A stretch of 11,068 nt of DNA from Polyangiaceae bacterium (GTDB lineage: Bacteria; Myxococcota; Polyangia; Polyangiales; Polyangiaceae), in the NCBI GenBank assembly GCA_025936205.1, contig JAICTU010000311.1:1-11068 (forward strand), given 5' to 3'. A program made the position numbers and the translations under genes. Each line of letters begins with the position of its first letter. The first letter of the stretch is position 1. Under the pieces are notes generated by a model. It made no database searches and was not told the DNA's origin. It worked only from the letters and a program-made list of their open reading frames with translations. This document shows, piece by piece, positions 5,716-11,068 of the stretch.

Positions 5716-7272
5716 TCAGAAGCCGAGATCTGGCTCGCCCGCGACCGTCGGCGCCGCCTTGGCGGGAGCCGCCGGCTTGGGCTTCGGCGGCGGCGGCGGG
5801 GCAGGGGCGCGCCGGCGTGGGTTTGCAGCTGCGGCCACCGAGGGTTTGCCGCCCGCGCCCCCGTGCGCGGGGATCGGGGCCACCGCGGGCTCAGCGGGCC
5901 CCTCAGTCTGCTCTTCCTGGGCCAGACCCCCTGCCCCACCGGCAGCGCCGGGATTCGCCGCGCGGTTCGTGTTCTCCGCGAGCTCGCCGGGAGCAGGCGC
6001 CTTCTCGTGCGGCACCGCGGGCTCCACGGCGACGACGGGCGCTGCCGCTGGAGCGGGCAGCGGTGTGGACTCGTGCGCCGCGAGCGCGTCACCGCGAGCA
6101 GGCTCCGAGCTACCGCGCACAGCCAGGACCGCGTAAGCGAGCCCGGCGAGACCGAGCGCGCCCAGCGCCAGGAAATAGCGCTTGGTCTTCGGAGCAGGCT
6201 GCGCAACGAGCGTGATCGAGCGCTCGACGGTCGGGGTCGATTCCACGATCTCGAGGCCGCCGAAGGGGTGCGCGACCAGATCGTAGTCCTCCGAGGCTGC
6301 GCCGTTCGGCAGCCGGAAGTCCTGGTGGGAAAGGCCGGCGCTGCGCAGCACCGAGCAGCAGTGTTCCACTGCCATCTGCCCGCGCGGGGTGCCGTAGGGC
6401 GAGAGTGCCACGGCGAGCTCACCGACGTTCTGGAAGCGCCCCCGCGGGTCTTTTGCCAGGCACTGTTTGACCACCACCTCGAGGCCGGTGGACGCGCCGG
6501 GGCAACGCTGGCGCAGCGCGGGTGGTTCGCGCTCCAGGATCGCCGCGCTGATCTGCGTGAGCGAGGGCGCGTCGAACGCCGGCTTGCCCGTGAGCAGCTC
6601 GTACAGCACGCAACCGAGCGACCAGATGTCGGTGCGCGAGTCGATGTCCTGTGAAGCACGGATCTGCTCGGGCGACATGTACGTGGGCGAGCCCATGGCC
6701 ATGGTCGTCTGCGCCAGCGGGTGGCGGCTCTCGAAGCTGGAACCGGTGAGGGCGACCTTGGAGATGCCGAAGTCGAGCACCTTGATCATGTCCAGGCCCT
6801 GCGCGCGCCGCTCCAGGAACAGGTTCTCCGGCTTGACATCGCGATGTACGACGCCGCGCGCATGAGCGGCCGCCAGCGCCTGGCAGGCCTGCAGTACGTA
6901 TTCGACCGCCAGCTTGATCGGCAGCGGGCCGCGTTCGTCGATCAGGGCTCCCAGGTCGTGGCCCTCCAGGTACTCCATGACGATGAAGGGCGAGCCATCC
7001 GGCAGATGTCCCACGTCGAAGACGCGGGCAACGTGCTCGCTCTTGATCTGCACCGAGGCGCGCGCCTCCCGTGCGAAGCGCCCCACCGCTTCCGGGTTGC
7101 TGAGCGCGTCCGGGCGCAGGAACTTGAGCGCGACCTTCTCGCCCAGGTCGAGGTGCCTGGCGGAAACGACAAATCCGATACCGCCGACACCGAGCAGTTC
7201 CAGGACCTCATACTTGCCGGCCAGGACCTCGCCTGGCTGTAACGGCATGCGGAATTGGCTGGAGTCCTCCAT
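5716..7272 (-). CDS. Transmembrane eukaryotic-type Ser/Thr protein kinase
   Basis: A 518-residue PknB-like kinase. The catalytic domain spans about 21-290: glycine-rich loop GVGGIG (28-33), ATP-binding K50 (VALK), helix-C E69, catalytic loop HRDVKPEN (143-150; D145, N150), DFG 167-169, activation segment to SPE (200-202), and DIWSLG (215-220). All catalytic residues are intact and the HRD arginine makes it an RD kinase. A soluble linker of unknown fold (about 291-364, containing an adjacent Cys pair at 305-306) precedes one membrane span (366-385) and a Pro/Ala-rich region to the C-terminus, ending in basic PRRRAP and a poly-Pro run. The predicted topology is kinase inside, low-complexity tail outside. 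It starts 3 nt after the lipoprotein stop with no Shine-Dalgarno, implying translational coupling. Substrates unknown. Confidence 0.95.
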   Translation of the reverse strand: MEDSSQFRMPLQPGEVLAGKYEVLELLGVGGIGFVVSARHLDLGEKVALKFLRPDALSNPEAVGRFAREARASVQIKSEHVARVFDVGHLPDGSPFIVMEYLEGHDLGALIDERGPLPIKLAVEYVLQACQALAAAHARGVVHRDVKPENLFLERRAQGLDMIKVLDFGISKVALTGSSFESRHPLAQTTMAMGSPTYMSPEQIRASQDIDSRTDIWSLGCVLYELLTGKPAFDAPSLTQISAAILEREPPALRQRCPGASTGLEVVVKQCLAKDPRGRFQNVGELAVALSPYGTPRGQMAVEHCCSVLRSAGLSHQDFRLPNGAASEDYDLVAHPFGGLEIVESTPTVERSITLVAQPAPKTKRYFLALGALGLAGLAYAVLAVRGSSEPARGDALAAHESTPLPAPAAAPVVAVEPAVPHEKAPAPGELAENTNRAANPGAAGGAGGLAQEEQTEGPAEPAVAPIPAHGGAGGKPSVAAAANPRRRAPAPPPPPKPKPAAPAKAAPTVAGEPDLGF

Positions 7273-7275
7273 GGT

Positions 7276-8745
7276 TCAGGGCTCGCAAAAACCGAAGTTG
7301 CAGTTGGGCGCCTCGTTCGGGCACTCGGCGCTGCCCGCGCACGCCTTGCAGCCCTCCGGGATCACGCCGCCGGGCGCCGAGGACTCGTAGTAGCAGCTGC
7401 ACGATGGCTTGGGCTCGTACGGAGTCATGCGCGCGCCTTCGCGCGTGCGCGTGACGTGCATCGCGCAGTTCGGGATCAAGCCGGCTTGCTTCAAGGTGGT
7501 GATGAAGTCCGTGTTACGGTTGGGCAGCGGCTTGGCCCCCGTCAGGTAGCTCACGATCTCGGCCACGAAGGGGTCCGAGGTGCGGCCGTTCTGCCCGCTC
7601 GTGTAGAAGTGAAAGGGCGCCCACAGCTCGTAGTGGCCGTCGCGCACGTTGCGCTTGTCGGAGCTGCCGATCGAGGAGTCCGGGGTGAAGGCGCAACCCT
7701 GACCATAGTGTTGATAAGCGAGCGTGCGCAGGTTGGCCTTCGAGTCCGCCTCATCCGCGACGTCGGCGGAGGTGATGCCCAGAGCTTCTTCCGGGTTGGG
7801 CAGGGCCAGCAGCGCGGGCTTCATCTCGCTCGACTTCGCCTTGACCACGCCGCGCCAGTCCTCCTGGGGTAGGTTCAGGCTGGCCGCGATCGTGAGCTGG
7901 TTGCCGGAGGTCGGTCCGCGCCGCATCAGACTCGCCGGGTTGGTCCAGGGCGCGACGCCGGCATCATCGTAGCCGAAGATGCTGAAGGCGGCCTCCGCGC
8001 TGATGGTCTTCTGGCTCGAGCCCTTCGGCACCGTGAACATGAACACCTGCGCGGGGCCGATGTCGTCGACCAGGTTCGGCGAGCCCGCGAAGTTGGGCAC
8101 ACAGGTTTGCGGTGACAGATCACACAGGCCGATGTCCGCGAGTTGATCGCCCTCGATGTCGCATTCCTGAGGCGTGTCTTGCTGAGCCGTCCAGTACTGC
8201 GCCGTGCCCTTCAAGCGCGTGAGTCCCGTCAGGATGGCGTCCAGACCGAGGCACGAGGTGTCGTTCTGGTAGACCAGCGTCGCGGTCGCGGAGATGGCCT
8301 GCGCCAGCGTTCGCAGTCCCAGGTTCAGCGCGGTCGAGCCGTACAGGTACACGGGGCGCGGCGTGAGCGCCGAGCACTTGATCCGCGTGGACGTGCCCGA
8401 TGTGCTCGCCGGGGGCGCCGACGCTGACGGTACAGAAGCCATCATCGCCGGCGTGAGCTCGCGCGGTCCTTTGCCGGAACCGAAGGCGCTCGCCACGTAG
8501 CCCGGGATGCGCTCTTCGTTTTCGAATGGAGTGCACTCGGTGCTGGTGCAAGCATTCAACAGCTGACTCACCACGGTCGGCTCGCAGCTGTAGCAACCGT
8601 GGCCGCCGAACGCGGTCGGGTCGGAACAGGCGTCTAGGCCAGACTTCAGCTGAAAGTCGTCCAGCCCCGTGATCGATTCGCAGCCCGCCGTGCCGAGCCC
8701 GAGGGGGATGGCAGCGAGCAACCAGCGGGTTCTCTCGATAAACAT
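7276..8745 (-). CDS. Cys-rich lipoprotein with PstS-like solute-binding fold (tentative)
   Basis: A 489-residue predicted lipoprotein. MFIERTR, a hydrophobic stretch and GTAGC give a type II signal with lipidated C22. The ATG at 8745 is chosen over 8814 because it places the signal peptide at the N-terminus and has GAGG 3 nt upstream. Residues 40-71 are a Cys-rich block (C40, C51, C54, C66, C71). About 130-405 resembles phosphate-type periplasmic binding proteins: VYLYGSTAL (132-140), a SCLG loop (164-167), VFMFTVPKGSS (234-244), ISAEAAFSIFGY (248-259) and a late Y-x-L-W-x-P-x-H-F segment. The tail (449-487) has eight Cys, ending in GFCEP. About 19 Cys besides the lipobox suggest disulfides outside the cytoplasm. 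No ABC permease or ATPase is adjacent; instead a membrane kinase follows 3 nt downstream. Lipoprotein call firm; fold and ligand tentative. Confidence 0.8.
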   Translation of the reverse strand: MFIERTRWLLAAIPLGLGTAGCESITGLDDFQLKSGLDACSDPTAFGGHGCYSCEPTVVSQLLNACTSTECTPFENEERIPGYVASAFGSGKGPRELTPAMMASVPSASAPPASTSGTSTRIKCSALTPRPVYLYGSTALNLGLRTLAQAISATATLVYQNDTSCLGLDAILTGLTRLKGTAQYWTAQQDTPQECDIEGDQLADIGLCDLSPQTCVPNFAGSPNLVDDIGPAQVFMFTVPKGSSQKTISAEAAFSIFGYDDAGVAPWTNPASLMRRGPTSGNQLTIAASLNLPQEDWRGVVKAKSSEMKPALLALPNPEEALGITSADVADEADSKANLRTLAYQHYGQGCAFTPDSSIGSSDKRNVRDGHYELWAPFHFYTSGQNGRTSDPFVAEIVSYLTGAKPLPNRNTDFITTLKQAGLIPNCAMHVTRTREGARMTPYEPKPSCSCYYESSAPGGVIPEGCKACAGSAECPNEAPNCNFGFCEP

Positions 8746-8913
8746 GCGCCTCGATGTACGGCGGTCCCGCTCGCGGTGTTGCTCGTTTGCATGCGTTAAT
8801 TGCCCCCGTTGCACCCCGGGGTGTTCTGAGCGCGACAGTTACGAACGGGCCCCGTCTGGCCGTTCTAGATGCGGACTGGGGCATGCCCGGGGCGTGCTCA
8901 AACGGGAGGATGC
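8746..8913. promoter_or_regulatory. Divergent promoter region with three dyads
   Basis: These 168 bp separate the lipoprotein-kinase operon from the TPR/PEGA gene. They contain a perfect 12-bp palindrome CACCCCGGGGTG (8812-8823), a dyad GAACGG(G)CC / GGCCGTTC (8843-8865) with one bulged base, and a near-perfect palindrome GCAtGCCCgGGGCgTGC (8881-8897) just before the Shine-Dalgarno of the + gene. An AT-rich island lies around 8795-8802. No consensus -35/-10 pair is clear on either strand. Palindromes at this position suggest shared regulation. Confidence 0.45.
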
Positions 8914-10050
8914 ATGGGAAAGCTGGCGAAGCCCTGCGCGCGGAAGCGGCAAACCTGGCCGATGCGGGTCTGGCCGCTGGCGGCGCTGTGCGCGCCGTTG
9001 CTCGCTGTCGATGCAGCAGCGCAGGACGACGGGGATGCGGCGGAGACGGCCGCGGCTCGCACCTTGGCGGTGGAAGGAGTCAAGCTCGCCGATGCGGGGC
9101 GTTGCGAAGAGGCCATCGATAAGCTGGCCAAGGCGGAGAAGTTGCACCATGCACCCGTGGTGCTCGGCAGGCTGGGCGAGTGCCAGGTCGCCCAGGGCAA
9201 GCTGGTCGAGGGCACCGAAAACCTGCGCAAGGTGCTGCGCGAGCCGCTGGCCGCGGACGCGGCTCCCGTCGTCGTGCGAGCGCGCGAGCGCGCCGCCGCG
9301 GTGCTCGAGCGCAGCAAGGTGCGCATCGCCGGGCTGAACATCACGGTCAAAGGGCCGCGCGGCAACGCGGAGGTCGCTGTCAGCGTGGATGGTCAGCCCA
9401 TGAACGTGGCGCTGCTCGATGCCGAGCGCCCCACCGATCCCGGCGAGCACGTGGTGGAAGCCAGCGCGCCGGGTTTCAGCAGCGCCTCGGCGCGCGTGAG
9501 CGTCGCCCCTGGTGAGCGCCAGAGTCTCGTGCTGACGCTGGAGCCAGATCCCAAGGCGCGAGCGGCGGCGAGTGCTGCTGCGGCGCCCGAGGCCTCGCCG
9601 AGCGCGCCCGAGAACAACGGCTTGTTCACTCGTGTCTCGCCGCTCGCGGAGCCGGGTGCCGCTGCGCAGCCGAATCCGGCTGCGCCCGCCGAGCGCAACT
9701 TGACCAAAGCCTATGTGGCGTGGGGCGCGGGCGGAGCAGCGGTGGTCACCGGTTCGATCTTTGGCTTGCTCGCTTTTCAGGGCAAGAGCCAGCTCGATAA
9801 GCAGTGTCCTTCGAAACAATGCCCGGATTCCTCGGCGGACAAGCTGAGCTCCGCACGGCGTGACAGCACCGTTGCCACCGTGCTGATGGCGGTGGGCGGG
9901 GCAGGGATCGCGCTGGGCACGGTCTTCTACTTCACGGCAGGGCCGCGCGAAGAGGCGGGGACGGCGGCAGCGGAGCATCGGCCCGAGAACGGACTGCAGG
10001 CACGGGCCTGGCTCGGCCTCGGTGGACTAGGCATCGACGGAAAGTTCTGA
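8914..10050 (+). CDS. TPR/PEGA-like envelope protein with two C-terminal membrane spans
   Basis: A 378-residue protein. The ATG at 8914 has GGAGG (8905-8909) 4 nt upstream; the in-frame ATG at 8869 has none. An N-terminal signal segment (basic, then PLAALCAPLLAVDAAAQ, about 20-37) suggests export. Residues 50-108 look like TPR-type helices (AEAG-like EGVKLADAGRCEEAIDKLAKAEK pattern). Residues 136-210 are PEGA-like, with VSVDGQ, DPGEHVVEASAPGF and a closing LVLTLEPD strand. An Ala/Pro-rich linker (211-260) leads to two hydrophobic spans (266-288 and 319-341) separated by a polar loop with C298 and C303. This architecture is common and poorly characterised in myxobacteria. It is divergent from the lipoprotein-kinase pair and followed by the transporter after 8 nt. 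Function unknown; a scaffold role in the envelope is inference. Confidence 0.82.
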   Translation: MGKLAKPCARKRQTWPMRVWPLAALCAPLLAVDAAAQDDGDAAETAAARTLAVEGVKLADAGRCEEAIDKLAKAEKLHHAPVVLGRLGECQVAQGKLVEGTENLRKVLREPLAADAAPVVVRARERAAAVLERSKVRIAGLNITVKGPRGNAEVAVSVDGQPMNVALLDAERPTDPGEHVVEASAPGFSSASARVSVAPGERQSLVLTLEPDPKARAAASAAAAPEASPSAPENNGLFTRVSPLAEPGAAAQPNPAAPAERNLTKAYVAWGAGGAAVVTGSIFGLLAFQGKSQLDKQCPSKQCPDSSADKLSSARRDSTVATVLMAVGGAGIALGTVFYFTAGPREEAGTAAAEHRPENGLQARAWLGLGGLGIDGKF

Positions 10051-10058
10051 TTCACGCT

Positions 10059-10934
10059 ATGGGGGCGGCGATGCCCCCGCCGCTGTTGATCGCTGTCGGG
10101 GCCGCCGCTGCCTATGGCGCCGCGGACTTTCTGGGCGGCCTCGCCTCACGCCGGGCCGCGCCGAGCTGCGTGATCGTGAGCTCGCAAGCGCTGGCCCTGG
10201 CGCTCGGGCTGGGCGTGGCGCCACTGCTGGCGGGCGCGCCCAGCGCTGCGGATCTGCTGTGGGGTGCCGGCGCTGGGCTCGCCTACGCCATCGGCTTGCT
10301 GCTTCTCTACCGCGGTCTGGCGAGCGGGCAGATGAGCATCGTCGCTCCGATCACGGGGATCTGCGCGCCGGCGTTGCCCGTTGTGTTTGGCTTGTTGCGT
10401 GGCGAACGCCCCGGCATGGGCGCGCTCGGTGGCATGTTGCTCGCCGCGGTCGCCATCGATCTGGTCAGCCGGGAGCCTGGCGCCGGCAGGCAAAGCAGCG
10501 GCTCCGAACCAGCCGCACCGCTGCGGCCCATCGTGCTCACCGCGATCGGCGGTGGAGTGGCGTTCGGCGTGTTTCTGACCGCCATCGCGCGTTCGAGCCC
10601 GCAGGCGGGGCTGTGGCCGATCGTGGTGGCACGCGCCGTCACGCTCTCGTGCCATCTGCTCCTGGCCGCGCTTCAGCGGCAGCCATTGCGGCTCGAACGA
10701 ACGACGTTGCGCATTGCACTCGCCGGGGGCGCGCTCGATATCGTCGCCAACGTCCTGTACTTGCTTTCGACGCGCGCGGCGCTGCTGAGCCTGGCCGCCA
10801 CCGTCACCTCGCTGTATCCAGCGGCGACGGTACTGCTCGCCAGTCTCATGCTGGGAGAGCGCATTCACCGGCGCCGCGGGATGGGTCTGGTGTGCGCAGC
10901 GGCCGCCGTCGTCCTGATCAGCGCCACACAGTAG
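10059..10934 (+). CDS. EamA/DMT-superfamily membrane transporter
   Basis: A 291-residue protein that is almost entirely hydrophobic, fitting ten membrane spans in two EamA repeats (about 1-135 and 155-291). Typical features are AYGAADFLGGLASRR after the first span, LLLYRGLASGQMSIVAPITG in the first repeat, and the mirrored SLAATVTSLYPAATVLLASLMLGERIHRRRGMG in the second, matching the conserved SLxPxxTxLLAxxxLGERxxxxxxxG ending of the family. Expected role: inner-membrane export of a small metabolite, substrate unknown. It starts 8 nt after the TPR/PEGA gene. The ATG at 10059 lacks a clear Shine-Dalgarno; the in-frame ATG at 10071 is preceded by a G-run (10061-10065) and could be the real start. 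Confidence 0.92.
   Translation: MGAAMPPPLLIAVGAAAAYGAADFLGGLASRRAAPSCVIVSSQALALALGLGVAPLLAGAPSAADLLWGAGAGLAYAIGLLLLYRGLASGQMSIVAPITGICAPALPVVFGLLRGERPGMGALGGMLLAAVAIDLVSREPGAGRQSSGSEPAAPLRPIVLTAIGGGVAFGVFLTAIARSSPQAGLWPIVVARAVTLSCHLLLAALQRQPLRLERTTLRIALAGGALDIVANVLYLLSTRAALLSLAATVTSLYPAATVLLASLMLGERIHRRRGMGLVCAAAAVVLISATQ
10061..10078 (+). promoter_or_regulatory. Hairpin over the transporter start codons
   Basis: GGGGGC (10061-10066) pairs with GCCCCC (10073-10078) around a 6-nt loop containing the second candidate start, ATG at 10071. The stem would hide both starts in mRNA unless opened by ribosomes coming off the upstream gene 8 nt away. It could limit translation or be a by-product of Gly and Pro codons. 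Confidence 0.3.
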
Positions 10935-10961
10935 AAACCGAAGTCCGCGCCGGGTTTCTAC
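10931..10961. terminator. Inverted repeat overlapping the transporter stop codon
   Basis: GTAGAAACC (10931-10939), which contains the TAG stop, pairs perfectly with GGTTTCTAC (10953-10961) across a 13-nt loop. No T-run follows on the + strand. If a - strand gene ends here (a frame open from the window end stops in TAG at 10958-10960), the hairpin could serve both directions. Confidence 0.45.
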
Positions 10962-11068
10962 AAATGAAGAAGAAGTACCGAGTGCACGAGGTAGTAGTTG
11001 CTGCTCGCAGCTCTCGCCACGTCAGCAGGGGTCGCGCGAGTCACTGCCGGGCCCCGAGGTTGCCGATC
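10958..11068. other. Undecided end region: two overlapping open frames reach the window edge
   Basis: On the + strand ATG at 10964 opens 35 codons without a stop, starting MKKKYRV, but with no Shine-Dalgarno. On the - strand a frame is open from the window edge to TAG at 10960-10958, ending in NYYLVHSVLLLHL, which would be the C-terminus of a gene convergent with the transporter. Both have moderate G/C third-position bias. Too short to decide; it may also be non-coding. Confidence 0.25.

Noticed and set aside
4999..6654. A 551-codon + frame opposite the oxygenase and kinase genes.
   Set aside because: It is antisense to two genes with full sets of catalytic motifs, and its product is Arg/Ala-rich without recognisable domains, as expected for a high-GC shadow frame.
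7208..8884. Alternative frames opposite or beside the lipoprotein gene (e.g. 7255-7872 +, 8120-8884 -).
   Set aside because: They lack signal sequences, motifs and Shine-Dalgarno sites; the lipoprotein frame has a lipobox, ordered Cys clusters and binding-protein-like segments.
8839..9978. A 379-codon - frame opposite the TPR/PEGA gene.
   Set aside because: It is Arg-rich with no motifs. The opposite strand has a strong Shine-Dalgarno, signal segment, PEGA-like domain and two membrane spans.

Overview
The window is very GC-rich, with strongly G/C-biased third codon positions and long spurious antisense frames. Gene content points to a large-genome bacterium of the myxobacterial type (Myxococcota, perhaps Sorangium/Polyangium-like): a eukaryotic-type Ser/Thr protein kinase with one membrane span and a Pro/Ala-rich tail, a Cys-rich lipoprotein, a TPR/PEGA-type membrane protein and an orphan CheX/CheY pair. 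This placement is inference from gene style; no marker gene is present. I see no tRNA, rRNA, CRISPR array, transposase or phage gene.

Layout. 1-1431 (+): the 3' part of a gluzincin (HEXXH) peptidase-like protein, then a hotdog-fold acyl-CoA thioesterase. 1432-2195: a mostly non-coding stretch with one small single-span membrane protein (1643-1906) that has its own Shine-Dalgarno and a hairpin/T-tract terminator, followed by a separate long hairpin. 2196-3889 (-): a glutathione S-transferase, a terminator-like hairpin, then cheX and cheY separated by 8 nt. 3968-4882 (+): a LysR regulator divergent from the GST. 4885-8745 (-): lipoprotein, membrane Ser/Thr kinase (3 nt apart), then a 2OG-Fe(II) oxygenase after 90 nt. 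8914-10934 (+): a TPR/PEGA-like two-span membrane protein divergent from the lipoprotein, then an EamA/DMT-type transporter 8 nt downstream. The last 130 bases hold a hairpin and two ambiguous open frames.

How the genes may work together. Three units look functional. (a) GST and LysR share a 78-bp divergent promoter with an AT-rich dyad, the classical arrangement for a LysR-controlled detoxification gene. (b) CheX and CheY form a receiver plus its predicted phosphatase, with no kinase or receptor nearby. (c) The solute-binding-protein-like, Cys-rich lipoprotein and the transmembrane Ser/Thr kinase are tightly linked, and their promoter region, which contains three dyads, is shared with the TPR/PEGA protein; this could be an envelope-sensing module and is the best candidate here for something not well described. 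The rest is housekeeping or metabolic in character. I do not see a defence, secretion or biosynthetic cluster.
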